The position numbers and the translations under genes are program-made. 64,000 nucleotides of DNA from assembly GCA_051880035.1 (NCBI GenBank), contig JBJENE010000003.1, positions 112,479 through 176,478 of the forward strand. Direction: 5' to 3'. Numbering within the stretch: position 1 is the stretch's first letter; every line of letters starts with the position of its first letter. Positions 26,640-36,116 of the stretch are shown piece by piece. The DNA is from Eshraghiella sp051880035 (lineage in GTDB: Bacteria > Bacillota > Clostridia > Lachnospirales > Lachnospiraceae). Under the pieces are notes generated by a model. That model did no database searches. It was not told the origin of the DNA and saw only the letters and a list, made by a program, of their open reading frames with translations.

Positions 26640-27704
26640 ATGAAAAAAATTGTACTTACAGGCGGTGGAACCGCAGGACATGTAACACCTAACATTGCAC
26701 TTTTACCTTTCTTGAAGGAAGAAGGTTATGAAGTATCATACATCGGTTCATATAACGGTATCGAAAAGAAACTCATGGAAGATTTAGGCATAGCCTACTA
26801 TGGCATATCATCCGGCAAGCTCCGCCGTTATTTTGACCTGAAGAATTTTACCGACCCTTTCCGTGTAATCAAGGGCTTCTCACAGGCCAAGAAACTCATT
26901 AAGCAGATTCAGCCCGATATTGTATTCTCTAAGGGCGGTTTTGTTGCCGTTCCTGTTGTGAAGGCTGCGGATAAATGTAACATCCCGGTTATTATCCATG
27001 AGTCAGACATGACTCCCGGACTTGCAAATAAGCTTTGCCAGAAGCATGCCATAAAAGTATGCTGCAACTTTCCTGAAACAGCCAAAATGATTCCTAACAG
27101 AAAAGGAGTCCTCACAGGATGCCCTATCCGTAAAGAACTTTTAATGGGTGATAAGGCCGCAGGTCTTTGCTTTTGCGGTTTCAACACCGAAAAACCTGTC
27201 CTTATGATAATCGGAGGCAGCCTTGGAGCGCTTCATATCAACGAAGCCGTCCGCAGGATTCTTCCGAATCTTCTTGAGCGTTATCAGATTATTCATATAT
27301 GCGGTAAAGGCAAGGTTGACAAATCTTTCGAGGAAACCACCGGTTACCGTCAGTTTGAATATGTCAATGCCGAGCTTAAGGATTTGTTTGCCGCCGCCGA
27401 TATTGTAATATCCCGTGCCGGTGCCAATGTTATCTGTGAATTACTTGCACTTAAGAAACCTAATCTCCTAATTCCGCTTCCTGCCGATGCAAGCCGCGGA
27501 GACCAGATTCTTAATGCAGTTTCTTTCAAGAAACAGGGGTACAGTGAAGTTCTTGAGGAATCGGAGATGAATGACAATTCTTTGTTAGAGGCAATTAATG
27601 ATTTGTACGACAACAGGGAAAAATATATCATTTCAATGGAAAAAAGCAATCTCAACGATGCCGTTAAATCAATCGTTGAACTTATTAAGAAATACAGCAA
27701 ATAG
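26640..27704 (+). CDS. murG: MurG: UDP-GlcNAc lipid I N-acetylglucosaminyltransferase
   Basis: 354 residues. Transfers GlcNAc to lipid I to make lipid II on the cytoplasmic membrane face. Motifs: GGTAGHVTPNIAL (8-20), HESDMTPGLANKL near 121-133, IGGSLGALHINEAV and the acceptor region SRAGANVICELLALKKPNLLIPLP. It is coupled to a TSCPD gene rather than lying in a dcw division cluster; a MraY-family gene lies 24 kb away, also isolated. Ends at a strong terminator. Confidence 0.94.
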   Translation: MKKIVLTGGGTAGHVTPNIALLPFLKEEGYEVSYIGSYNGIEKKLMEDLGIAYYGISSGKLRRYFDLKNFTDPFRVIKGFSQAKKLIKQIQPDIVFSKGGFVAVPVVKAADKCNIPVIIHESDMTPGLANKLCQKHAIKVCCNFPETAKMIPNRKGVLTGCPIRKELLMGDKAAGLCFCGFNTEKPVLMIIGGSLGALHINEAVRRILPNLLERYQIIHICGKGKVDKSFEETTGYRQFEYVNAELKDLFAAADIVISRAGANVICELLALKKPNLLIPLPADASRGDQILNAVSFKKQGYSEVLEESEMNDNSLLEAINDLYDNREKYIISMEKSNLNDAVKSIVELIKKYSK

Positions 27705-27716
27705 TAAGGATGTAAT

Positions 27717-27754
27717 AATCCCCCGAGCCGCTTGAGGTTTCGGGGGATTTTTTC
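27717..27754 (+). terminator. Terminator of murG
   Basis: AATCCCCCGA (27717-27726) and TCGGGGGATT (27740-27749) form a perfect stem followed by TTTTT. Confidence 0.92.
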
Positions 27755-27759
27755 ATTAA

Positions 27760-28176
27760 TTAATAAAACTTTTTAATCGTCTCTGCATTTTCTTTAAGCT
27801 CTTCATCAGAAGGTTTTCCTTCCTTCCATGAGAGGCCGATACCATCCTCGTCCCATCTCGGAATAACATGAATATGCAGGTGGAACACCGTCTGTCCCGC
27901 TGCCGTTCCGTTATTTTGAAGAATATTTATTCCGTCGCATCCAAGTGCCTTCTTTAATGCTCTTCCGGTTTTGGCAGCCAGTGCCATTGCTTTACCCATT
28001 GTATCATCATCTGCGCTCAGCGCATCCTCATAATGATTCTTAGGAAGAACAAGTGCATGTCCCTTAGCCGCAGGGGCAATATCAAGAATTACCCTGAACT
28101 CATCATCTTCATACAAAGTATTTGTCGGAAAAACTCCGTTAGCCAGCTTACAAAAGATACAATCTTCTTTCATCAT
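27760..28176 (-). CDS. HIT family protein (HinT-like hydrolase)
   Basis: 138 residues. The catalytic histidine triad is seen as VFHLHIHVIPRW (about 97-108), and the N-terminal CIFCKLANGVFPTNTLYEDD with a Cys-x2-Cys is typical of HinT-type purine nucleoside phosphoramidases. Single gene, convergent with murG. Start ATG 28176 follows AAGGAG. Confidence 0.94.
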   Translation of the reverse strand: MMKEDCIFCKLANGVFPTNTLYEDDEFRVILDIAPAAKGHALVLPKNHYEDALSADDDTMGKAMALAAKTGRALKKALGCDGINILQNNGTAAGQTVFHLHIHVIPRWDEDGIGLSWKEGKPSDEELKENAETIKKFY

Positions 28177-28276
28177 GTCGAATAATCTCCTTTTTTGCGA
28201 TAATTTTTTTGATGGTTATATTTGAAAATAAATAATACATATGCTATTCTTTATTCCATACGGGAGGAATTAATTA

Positions 28277-28954
28277 ATGTATACTGAGGCGGATATAAAT
28301 AATATTAATCAAAAATATCTTCAGAAAGGCTGCCATGATATTCGAAATATTATTTCCATTATCAACGGCAACTATCAGCTGGTCGAACTTTTACATAATG
28401 AGCTTTCGTCCGATCCTCGGTGGATGCAGCTTGGAAATGACATTACATATCTCATTCATACAATGAACTCCATCGGAAGCTTCCGCCATGCCTCAACTAT
28501 TTATCCAAAAGACTGTTCTCTTTCGGAATTTCTTAAAGATTTCATCGCAGGTCTGTCGGCAAACCCGGTTTATACATCTCTTGACATTAATATTAACATA
28601 TCTTCAGATATGGCGCATGCCGTAATAGACACGGATAAAATAAATTATGTGCTCTATTCACTGATTGATAATATAGCTGATATCAATCCCTGCTCCTCAT
28701 TATCAATAACCGCATATTCAGACAATGCCTGCTCTTATATTCACATATCCGATAACCACCAAGGCCTCTCCTCAGAGATAGAAGCCGAATTGTTTGAACC
28801 GTTTAATACCAACAAATCCGGTCATCCGGGTCTGTCTCTTGCAACATCATACAGAATACTCCTTGCCCATAACGGACAGCTTGCGTATTCGGGAAATTCC
28901 CAGAACGGCAGTACCTTTACACTCATCCTGCCTGTACCGGGCAATACTATATGA
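28277..28954 (+). CDS. Soluble histidine-kinase-like ATPase protein
   Basis: 225 residues without sensor or membrane domains. CHDIRNIISIINGNYQLVE (about 19-37) looks like an H-box with His20 followed by the dimerisation helix. The C-terminal half is a HATPase: VLYSLIDNIADIN (N-box variant with DNIAD in place of NNAI) and GHPGLSLATSYRILLAHNGQL (G2 region). No response regulator is adjacent. It may be an orphan kinase or a phosphotransfer protein. Start follows GGGAGGAATTA. The stop overlaps the convergent neighbour by 8 bases. Confidence 0.8.
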   Translation: MYTEADINNINQKYLQKGCHDIRNIISIINGNYQLVELLHNELSSDPRWMQLGNDITYLIHTMNSIGSFRHASTIYPKDCSLSEFLKDFIAGLSANPVYTSLDININISSDMAHAVIDTDKINYVLYSLIDNIADINPCSSLSITAYSDNACSYIHISDNHQGLSSEIEAELFEPFNTNKSGHPGLSLATSYRILLAHNGQLAYSGNSQNGSTFTLILPVPGNTI

Positions 28955-29936
28955 AAACAAAACTTTCATCCAGCATTCTGAGAGTCTTAAAATTACCCTT
29001 AGCCGTCATTTCTCCCGACATAAATGCTCTCTGGAAAGTCATTCTTCCACCCATAATATCTTCAAGAACTTTAAGGTTAAGTTTTCCGATTACATCTGCA
29101 TGCTCAATTTGTCCGAAATAGCAGTCCATGTTATCTTTATTGACATCAATAATCATGGAATCTTCTTTTCCCTCAAGCTTTAAAAGATATGTTGCAGAAA
29201 AGTCCGGCTGGGGAACAAAATGTTCCTTGAACATCCTGATGTAAAAATCATCTCCACCCTTTTCCTCTTCTTCAAGCATGCTTTTAAACATCCCTGCAAG
29301 TTCTTCAATATCTTCTTTCTGCTTTTTGACATAAGTATCATTGGCAGCATACTTGGATAACTGCTCAAATTCCTGAGGTGTCAGGTTGATAGTATCGCTT
29401 ATGATATTCTGTTTTATTGCTTTATTACTTGACGGAAACATAACAAATTTCTGCGAAACGGCACGGTATACTTCTTCTGCTTTTTTCTCAACCAACTCCA
29501 TATATCCTGTATTGAGTTCAAAATCGGAAGTATCTTCCACATAAGCACTAAGACCGTTACATACCTTGCCTCCAAGTACCTCCCACGCATTGGTAAGTTC
29601 AAGTACTGCTTCCCTTTCTCCGTATGCCTTTGACATAACTATAGGGAACATATATGTTCCTGATATCTTGGATTTGTCTCCGTACAGCCAGCACGCATCC
29701 AGAAATGTATGCATGTATCCTCCTACACCAAACCATTCCACGGTAGACGCAAGAATAATCGCATCCGCATCCTTAAGTGACTGGGGAAGAGTCATTATGG
29801 CATTCTTCATCTCATACAGGTTAAATCTTTCAACCTGAACACGAAGTTCTTCAAGAACAGCGGTCATTCTATTCAAAACCACAATTGTAGGGTCATCAAT
29901 CATTCCTCTTCCGCCATAATAAATGTTAATCTTCAT
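28947..29936 (-). CDS. Flavodoxin/FMN-reductase domain fused to SCP2 domain
   Basis: 329 residues. Residues 1-165 are flavodoxin-like (KINIYYGGRGMIDDPT as phosphate loop region, then ASTVEWFGVGGYMHTFLDACWL for flavin contact). Residues about 235-329 match an SCP2 sterol-carrier fold (IGKLNLKVLEDIMGGRMTFQ and AFMSGEMTAKGNF). The two are joined by a helical linker. The fusion suggests a flavoprotein acting on a hydrophobic ligand, but no reaction can be named. It starts in a 4-base ATGA overlap with the rhomboid gene, at the end of the Tad region. Confidence 0.78.
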   Translation of the reverse strand: MKINIYYGGRGMIDDPTIVVLNRMTAVLEELRVQVERFNLYEMKNAIMTLPQSLKDADAIILASTVEWFGVGGYMHTFLDACWLYGDKSKISGTYMFPIVMSKAYGEREAVLELTNAWEVLGGKVCNGLSAYVEDTSDFELNTGYMELVEKKAEEVYRAVSQKFVMFPSSNKAIKQNIISDTINLTPQEFEQLSKYAANDTYVKKQKEDIEELAGMFKSMLEEEEKGGDDFYIRMFKEHFVPQPDFSATYLLKLEGKEDSMIIDVNKDNMDCYFGQIEHADVIGKLNLKVLEDIMGGRMTFQRAFMSGEMTAKGNFKTLRMLDESFVFI

Positions 29937-30904
29937 GTGTATATGCCTCTCTTTCTATATAACAGCATCGCAAGTACAAAACCGCCTATCAGTCCTCCGA
30001 TATGTGCCGAAAGACTTATTCCTTCACTGGTAAATCCAATATAAATACTGAAAAGAATATATATTATTACTCTTGCCAGTGTAAATTTGTTATTTCTTCC
30101 TTTACTGATTATCAATATCCAAAGTATAGCTCCCAGAACACCAAAAATGGCTCCCGATGCTCCTACACAAGGAGTGAGCATTTTCCCAATGGAATAATAA
30201 TAACTCTGAGAAATTATGCCGCCTATCAGTCCGCTGCCAAGGTATATTATAAGATATCTCACGTGCCCTACAACAGATTCCAGACTTTCCCCCAGAAAAT
30301 AAAGCACAAACATATTACTGATAAGGTGTCTTATTCCGGCATGTAAAAACATGGATGTGAAAAGACGGTAGTATTCATGATTATTGACAAGACTGTACGG
30401 GTTAACGGCACCCTTGGAATACAGATAGATTCCGTTACCCATATCTCCCTTGGTTGCCAATACAATGTAAACAATAACATTAATAAGAATAATAAGATTA
30501 TTAACCGATAAAAATTTATTGCTCACAGGTTCTTTCCGATATTCAAGAAGCTGTCTGACATTCAGAAACTCACCGGGCTGGTCGTCAAAGATTTCCACCC
30601 TTTGCATGCTCTCATTGTATATCCAGTGTCTGTGGTCATCACTAAGAGCACATCTGGTCTGATAAGCATCATCGGAAAAAGCCACAAAAAGGATTTCATC
30701 GGTTCCATACCTCATCCCTAGGTCCTGCTCAATTCCAACTAACTGCCAGCCGTCAAAAAGGCATCCTTTCTTACAATTGAAAATACCGACTATATGGTTC
30801 CTGCCCTGTGTATATATGGTATATGCATTAAGTCCGAGAACCCCGGTATCTATTTTTCTGTATCCCTCAGCCACCAATAAGGAAGCAAATTTCATGGCAT
30901 CCAT
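29933..30904 (-). CDS. Rhomboid-family intramembrane serine protease
   Basis: 323 residues. A soluble N-terminal domain (1-125) precedes a six-helix rhomboid core. Active-site features: GASG with Ser250, catalytic His301 in SAHIGGLIGG, and the HAGIRHLISNMFVLYFLG helix supplying the oxyanion His/Asn. Cleaves membrane proteins in or near the bilayer; the substrate is unknown. The gene follows the Tad cluster by 58 bases, so a pilin or TadE substrate is conceivable but speculative. Start ATG 30904 chosen for its AGAGGG six bases upstream; the frame extends to 30946 without a ribosome site. Confidence 0.9.
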   Translation of the reverse strand: MDAMKFASLLVAEGYRKIDTGVLGLNAYTIYTQGRNHIVGIFNCKKGCLFDGWQLVGIEQDLGMRYGTDEILFVAFSDDAYQTRCALSDDHRHWIYNESMQRVEIFDDQPGEFLNVRQLLEYRKEPVSNKFLSVNNLIILINVIVYIVLATKGDMGNGIYLYSKGAVNPYSLVNNHEYYRLFTSMFLHAGIRHLISNMFVLYFLGESLESVVGHVRYLIIYLGSGLIGGIISQSYYYSIGKMLTPCVGASGAIFGVLGAILWILIISKGRNNKFTLARVIIYILFSIYIGFTSEGISLSAHIGGLIGGFVLAMLLYRKRGIYT

Positions 30905-30961
30905 AAGTTTCCCTCTTTTCAAAAACTTATATCTGTAGATTACCATTTATTATTACACAAG

Positions 30962-32203
30962 TCAAACAAATACACACTCTGTATTACCAAGCCGGATTAT
31001 ATCATTGCTGTGCAGCTCACACATCTGGAAACATATTAACGGCCTGTTATTAACATATGTACCGTTTCTGGAGTTAAGATCCTTTATATAATATCCTTCC
31101 CCCTCTTTGGTTATTCTGGCATGCATACGGCTTATCCCTTCCTCAGCCACCACGCAGTCCGCCTTTTCCAATGAACTTCCGATTGTTATCACATTCATAT
31201 TAAGCTCATATTTTTTAAATGTTCCCTGTTCCTCCCATTTAAGATAATGACTTATATTTCTCTCACCATTTCCGAGAACCACAGTGAGATTATCCTGCTC
31301 TTTCTCCTTTGGCGGGACAAATATCCTGACATTTTTCTGTTCAAAAGGCAGTACATTGTCGACCTGAATTATTTTGGTAAAATTAGATTTATTTTTGGTA
31401 TACCACCGGTATCCTGCATACAATATTCCGCCTGTTATAACAGCGCCAAAAAGGCATCCTGTCCCCTCCATTTTCCCTATTCTAAGTGCCGGTACGAAAA
31501 TTCCTGCCAGAAAGGCAATAAACATTATTAAGATAACACCTGCCACTCCGTAAAAAGAATAAATTTTTACCTTGTCCCGGACTTCTTTTTCTTCCTTAAC
31601 CGTTTCGGGAATAACCTCAGGTACAACCTTTTTTTCTTCTATTATATGGTACGGATACTCATTTTCATCTTCTGCTTCTTCTGTTTCAAACAGAGTGTGC
31701 ATATCGATATTTCCCACACAGATTCTTTTATATATTCCGTATGCAAGAGTCACCGCCTCGTTATCCTTATGGCTTACCCGCTTTATAATGTATTCAAAAA
31801 GTTCTTTTATTGAATCCTGCAGGTTTCTTTCTCCTCCCGAAAAGAAGCAGTATTTTAATTCCTTTCCGTCCCTGCTTAGAAAAATGTATTCCGGCTTAAG
31901 CAAAATGCAGTTTAAATCAAGTAGATATTCCTGTGTAGACTCCGTTATATTTTTCAGGGAAGAGATAAGACTTCTCATCTCTTTTCTCCCAATCTCTTTA
32001 TTCTCAAAAAACACATCCATGCTGATAAGTGAAGATATATCATATGTGAAAAAAGAACAATTATTTATTCTTTTATCCGTAACCCTCAGAAGACCTTTAA
32101 TATCATTTTCAATTACCATTTTCATCTGAAACATATCCGTATCGTCTTCCTGTTTTATTTTTATGTAACTGGTTCCTGTTTCCCTGACAAATGTACTTTC
32201 CAT
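30962..32203 (-). CDS. DUF6382-FHA domain protein of the Tad cluster
   Basis: 413 residues: an N-terminal DUF6382-like domain (about 1-170), an acidic linker, two membrane helices (about 217-265) and a C-terminal FHA domain (about 335-413) with GSSLEKADCVV, ISRMHARI and LNSRNGTYVNNRPL, the full phosphothreonine-binding signature. It lies 1 base from the TadE-like gene and probably reads phosphorylation as an input to pilus assembly. No Ser/Thr kinase is encoded in this window. GGAGGTTGAC precedes the ATG. Confidence 0.82.
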   Translation of the reverse strand: MESTFVRETGTSYIKIKQEDDTDMFQMKMVIENDIKGLLRVTDKRINNCSFFTYDISSLISMDVFFENKEIGRKEMRSLISSLKNITESTQEYLLDLNCILLKPEYIFLSRDGKELKYCFFSGGERNLQDSIKELFEYIIKRVSHKDNEAVTLAYGIYKRICVGNIDMHTLFETEEAEDENEYPYHIIEEKKVVPEVIPETVKEEKEVRDKVKIYSFYGVAGVILIMFIAFLAGIFVPALRIGKMEGTGCLFGAVITGGILYAGYRWYTKNKSNFTKIIQVDNVLPFEQKNVRIFVPPKEKEQDNLTVVLGNGERNISHYLKWEEQGTFKKYELNMNVITIGSSLEKADCVVAEEGISRMHARITKEGEGYYIKDLNSRNGTYVNNRPLICFQMCELHSNDIIRLGNTECVFV

Positions 32204-32204
32204 G

Positions 32205-32621
32205 TCAACCTCCTATTAATTGTATTATTTTTCCTCCCGAACGAACAATATGGGCATTGTCATTTAATTCAAGAACATCCCGTATATCTGTCTGGCTGAG
32301 CTCCGATTGCTTTCCAAGTCTTTTGTATGAGAAATATTCATTCACACATTTCTCAATCAGGTCTTTATTTTTTTCCGTAAATTCGTCATCTTCAAAAATT
32401 AATGGCGAAGCCACTACCTGATTTAAATCGATTTTCCGGTCATCAATATCATAATAAAAGTTTTCCGTTTCATAATATCTTACAGCCCCAAGAATTTTAC
32501 TTACATCACTTAACAACCCGTCATGAAGGTATATATCAAGCATGATTATCCCTGCTATAATCAGAAAAAACCATGAAAAAATAAATGCACCTTCCACCGT
32601 AAAACTTCCTTTTAACCTCAT
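32205..32621 (-). CDS. TadE-like minor pilin protein
   Basis: 138 residues. The N-terminus MRLKGSFTVEGAFIFSWFFL has the TadE/pseudopilin pattern: short basic leader, Phe-Thr-Val-Glu, then a hydrophobic helix (to about residue 30). The rest is extracellular and acidic. Start ATG 32621 with GGAGG seven bases before; the GTG at 32627 would overlap that site. It overlaps the upstream prepilin peptidase stop by ATGA. Likely incorporated in, or guiding, the Tad pilus. Confidence 0.8.
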   Translation of the reverse strand: MRLKGSFTVEGAFIFSWFFLIIAGIIMLDIYLHDGLLSDVSKILGAVRYYETENFYYDIDDRKIDLNQVVASPLIFEDDEFTEKNKDLIEKCVNEYFSYKRLGKQSELSQTDIRDVLELNDNAHIVRSGGKIIQLIGG

Positions 32622-33043
32622 AAGCACACCTCCGCTATTGACATTGCCAGATATGCCACCAGAACACAGGGAAGAAACGGAATTTTCTCCTTGAAATTTT
32701 TCTTTTTGATAAGTGAGTATACTATTCCCGCAAATGCAGCCACAATTAATGAAAAAAACAAAAGCCGCATATTATCCAACAATCCTACATATGCACCTAC
32801 ACACATAAAAACCAGGCAGTCCCCGTAACCTATTCCTTCCTTGGTAAAAAATGCATACAAAAACAAAAGTGCACCTATTCCCATTCCTCCTACCATGGAA
32901 GCAGCCGACTGATAATAAAACAAAATATTAAAAACTGCTGCCAGAATTAAAAAACATATCTGTCTGACAACCGATATTGTTTTCGTTCTGATGTCCGATA
33001 AAGCTTCCACCGTAAGCATTGTAATTACAACTCCCTGTATCAT
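32618..33043 (-). CDS. Prepilin peptidase (A24 family), second copy
   Basis: 141 residues, polytopic. Both aspartates of the aspartyl protease are visible: LSDIRTKTIS (Asp near 17) and the GxGD motif IGYGDCLVF (Asp near 74). Short like TadV/CpaA, without the N-methylation domain. Together with the peptidase at 40399-40866 this cluster has two. It overlaps TadE upstream and the TadE-like gene downstream by 4 bases each. Confidence 0.87.
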   Translation of the reverse strand: MIQGVVITMLTVEALSDIRTKTISVVRQICFLILAAVFNILFYYQSAASMVGGMGIGALLFLYAFFTKEGIGYGDCLVFMCVGAYVGLLDNMRLLFFSLIVAAFAGIVYSLIKKKNFKEKIPFLPCVLVAYLAMSIAEVCL

Positions 33044-33966
33044 TCTTTTTCACCTCGCTCCTTACATCTTGAACACAGCGGATATTTCTGCTGCGCTATT
33101 GATTTTTCAATTGTATATACATTATTATGCAGATTTACACAGGACATGGTTGCATGATACCTTGTCCCATATTTTGTAACATAAACCTTATGGGTATCTT
33201 CTTTGATATCTTTACAACATAAACTGCATTCATAATATTTTCCGCCATTATTATTACGAAGATTTTCAACTTCACCTAAAGTTGTGGTTGTTACATCTTT
33301 AACAAGATATTTACAGGTCCTGTATGTATGATAAACGGTTCCCGACTGTGTCACATATACAACATCTTCCGAATTGATATTGGTATTTTCCTCATCCCCG
33401 GTCCATAAATGACACCTGGCACGGACAATGAATGAAAGATTGCCAAGACCAAAAATGTCAAACGGAACCAAAACCCTGTACTGTATTCCCATATCCAGAA
33501 TGCCGTCTTTAAGATATCCCAATGTTGTGTGAAGCCCTTTACTACCACCCTGAATATAGGAATTATCCAGATATTCTTTTCCGATTTCATCAATTACTTT
33601 ATTTTTTATGTATGTCATTTCCAATAACTGGGTAGTCAAATCATATGTTCCCGAAACAGTATCTATATACGCCGCATATCCCGACACTTTCATTGTCTGG
33701 TTATACAAAGCCTTCTGAATTACAGTCTGCAGCTGTATTGTCTGAATCAGGAACAGAAGTGCCGTAAGAGCCAGAACAAATAATGGAATAATTACGGCAG
33801 CTTCCACTGTAAGACTTCCCCTTAGTTGCACATCTTTACTATGACAGGCGGCATAGGACGCTCCTTTCTCCCATACATTCACATTGGTATCCGGGGAAGA
33901 ATCCTTATGATCGGGGACATTATTCTGACAATATTTAACTTTCCCACTTATGAAAGAAAAGAGCAT
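33040..33966 (-). CDS. TadE-like protein with cysteine/histidine repeats
   Basis: 308 residues. A cytoplasmic stretch, then LRGSLTVEAAVIIPLFVLAL, a TadE helix, then an extracellular domain. The C-terminus carries two related modules: VYVTQSGTVYHTYRTCKYL ... YYECSLCC and VYVTKYGTRYHATMSCVNL ... YPLCSRC. Each offers one His and about three Cys, a plausible zinc- or redox-active unit outside the cell. The frame reaches 34062, but ATG 33966 has AGGAGG nine bases before it, so I chose that start. The role is probably pilus biogenesis. Confidence 0.78.
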   Translation of the reverse strand: MLFSFISGKVKYCQNNVPDHKDSSPDTNVNVWEKGASYAACHSKDVQLRGSLTVEAAVIIPLFVLALTALLFLIQTIQLQTVIQKALYNQTMKVSGYAAYIDTVSGTYDLTTQLLEMTYIKNKVIDEIGKEYLDNSYIQGGSKGLHTTLGYLKDGILDMGIQYRVLVPFDIFGLGNLSFIVRARCHLWTGDEENTNINSEDVVYVTQSGTVYHTYRTCKYLVKDVTTTTLGEVENLRNNNGGKYYECSLCCKDIKEDTHKVYVTKYGTRYHATMSCVNLHNNVYTIEKSIAQQKYPLCSRCKERGEKE

Positions 33967-33988
33967 CCTATACCGCCTCCTCATCTTA

Positions 33989-36070
33989 TTAATAACTGTA
34001 AACTGCCGTTTCCGTATAAGGGATCTCAAGGCCCTCCACCTTATATGCCGCCTCAATTTCAAGTCCGTATATATAATTTCTAAACCTGAAATCCTTTCTG
34101 CCTTTTTGTATCATATATAGCTCAATCAAATCCATGGTATACGCAGCTTTTTTTCCGTCATTTCCAAGCATCATAAGGAATCTTAAATATGTTTCATAAT
34201 TCATGCCGTTTTTACTTCCCTTTTCCGCTTTGATATTATGGGACAAAAGATTGTCCAAGGTCAGCTGCCATGTTTCTTCTGTTTTAAGAAGTTCTATTTT
34301 CTCACCTTTTAAAAGCAGTTTTACATCCGAAAGCCCCTCGGCAAATGACCACAAATACATCAGCGTATACTGTATAATTTTAATAACCGGCTCCACCCTG
34401 TAGGCTCCTGCCATTGAAGACGCCAAAAGATATGCCTCCTGTTTCTTGTCTGAATCCGTCATGAGATAAAGCATATTTATTCCGCTTCTCAATGCCGCAA
34501 TGGAAAGCACTGCTTTTGTGAGATTTTCTTTATCTGACTCACCGCCATATAATATGTACTCAATCTCATAATCCAGTGTTCTATCACTGTCTTTATCAGT
34601 AAATGAAGAAAAATTGTCCATCACATATTCGTTATAAACAACCTTTTTGCCTGTTATCGTAGCAATATTGCTAGCTTTCTGGTATTCCGATACACTGCCT
34701 GTATCGCACACCGACGAGGCCATATCCTCATATTCTTCAAACTTTTTTTCCGAAATTTTCATATCACTTGGCACCACAAGTGACAATATTCCCGTCTCCA
34801 GAAATTCTTCCAGGGAATCAAGAATTTTGGAATCCTCTCCCGGTGTATATTCAAGATTTTTATATTCAAAATCCATTCCCTCAAATGTATAATCATTAAG
34901 CAAATTTCTTAAATTATCTATTTTTTCGAGAATTATTTCTTTATCCTCATCATAGTCAAACTCCTGCATTTCCACTGCCATCTGCTTAATTATACCGTAA
35001 TCCTGTGTAATGCTGCTTTTTATGAGTTCTGCATCACATATATCCTGTGCCATTATTTCTTTATATTCTTTAAGGCATTTAACTTCGTCCGCAATTTCCG
35101 ACATGGATTCTTCACTCAGTATTTCTTCTTTTTCTCCTATGAATTTATCCAGATAATTAATGTCATTATTAAGCTTTTCATTCTGGCCTTCTATTTTTAT
35201 CAGCGTTTTGTCTGCCTTATCCATCACTTCAAGTGTACTGTCAATCAGACTTTGAAATTTGTCCATTGTGCTTTTAAGTGAAGTTTTGTCGTTATTTTCA
35301 ACACACCTACGGGCAAAATCCAATGTATCCTGCGGATTGGATGCAATTACTTTAACTTTTTCGTACACTGACGAATTATTAATATGAAGATTCTCCATTG
35401 ATATTTCAAAAGGGCAAAACCGCTTAACGGAATAAGGGGATACTTTCACATGATTAAAATCGATTCCGTCCTCCGGAACAATTACTCCATCTATATATCC
35501 GATTAACTCTATTGCTGATTCATTTATTCTTTTTACCTGTTTTGTACATTCCACAATGGAATTATTTATTTCTTCCACAGCCGTAGCTTCTTCATTCTTA
35601 TCCCCGATTCCCAGATAATCAGCAACAAGATCTATAGGCTTTGCATATTTTTCATAATCCACCGCCATATCCTGCCACAAGAGCCCTCCCGCATCCGTTG
35701 CCTTAATCATTCTTTTAACGGTGACTCCCGTAAGATTTATTCCTAGCAAATCTGTTATATTTGGATAATTTATTTTTTTATTGGAATCTATGTTGTATTC
35801 CATATATTCCGATAATTTTCCCGCAATACTTTCATTTCTGGCAAAATCGCCTCCCATACTTCCGTCAAATAACAATATCCCGAATTTGGAAAACAATTCA
35901 GAATCATATGCCGCAAATACGGAATCAAGTGCCATTGAAGCCGCTAACTTTACACGTACTTTGGCCCCTTGTACCCTCGCAGATGTTATGGTTGCCGTAA
36001 TTACAGAAACTACCAGCAAAAAAATCATTGCTGCAAAAAGTGAAATACTTCCGTTATACTTTTTTCCCAA
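33989..36070 (-). CDS. DUF5702 protein of the Tad cluster
   Basis: 693 residues. It starts GSISLFAAMIFLLVVSVIT, a TadE/TadG-like pseudopilin signal and helix; the remainder is a large, mostly helical extracellular region with long coiled-coil segments (about 250-400). Recognised as DUF5702, which recurs in Clostridia Tad operons. Probably a large minor pilin or tip component, comparable in position to TadG. Starts at TTG 36070 with AAGGAGG seven bases upstream. Confidence 0.8.
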   Translation of the reverse strand: MGKKYNGSISLFAAMIFLLVVSVITATITSARVQGAKVRVKLAASMALDSVFAAYDSELFSKFGILLFDGSMGGDFARNESIAGKLSEYMEYNIDSNKKINYPNITDLLGINLTGVTVKRMIKATDAGGLLWQDMAVDYEKYAKPIDLVADYLGIGDKNEEATAVEEINNSIVECTKQVKRINESAIELIGYIDGVIVPEDGIDFNHVKVSPYSVKRFCPFEISMENLHINNSSVYEKVKVIASNPQDTLDFARRCVENNDKTSLKSTMDKFQSLIDSTLEVMDKADKTLIKIEGQNEKLNNDINYLDKFIGEKEEILSEESMSEIADEVKCLKEYKEIMAQDICDAELIKSSITQDYGIIKQMAVEMQEFDYDEDKEIILEKIDNLRNLLNDYTFEGMDFEYKNLEYTPGEDSKILDSLEEFLETGILSLVVPSDMKISEKKFEEYEDMASSVCDTGSVSEYQKASNIATITGKKVVYNEYVMDNFSSFTDKDSDRTLDYEIEYILYGGESDKENLTKAVLSIAALRSGINMLYLMTDSDKKQEAYLLASSMAGAYRVEPVIKIIQYTLMYLWSFAEGLSDVKLLLKGEKIELLKTEETWQLTLDNLLSHNIKAEKGSKNGMNYETYLRFLMMLGNDGKKAAYTMDLIELYMIQKGRKDFRFRNYIYGLEIEAAYKVEGLEIPYTETAVYSY

Positions 36071-36116
36071 TTGTTTTCCTCCTTCCGGGATTTCCCCATT
36101 TTAATTACACGACAGG

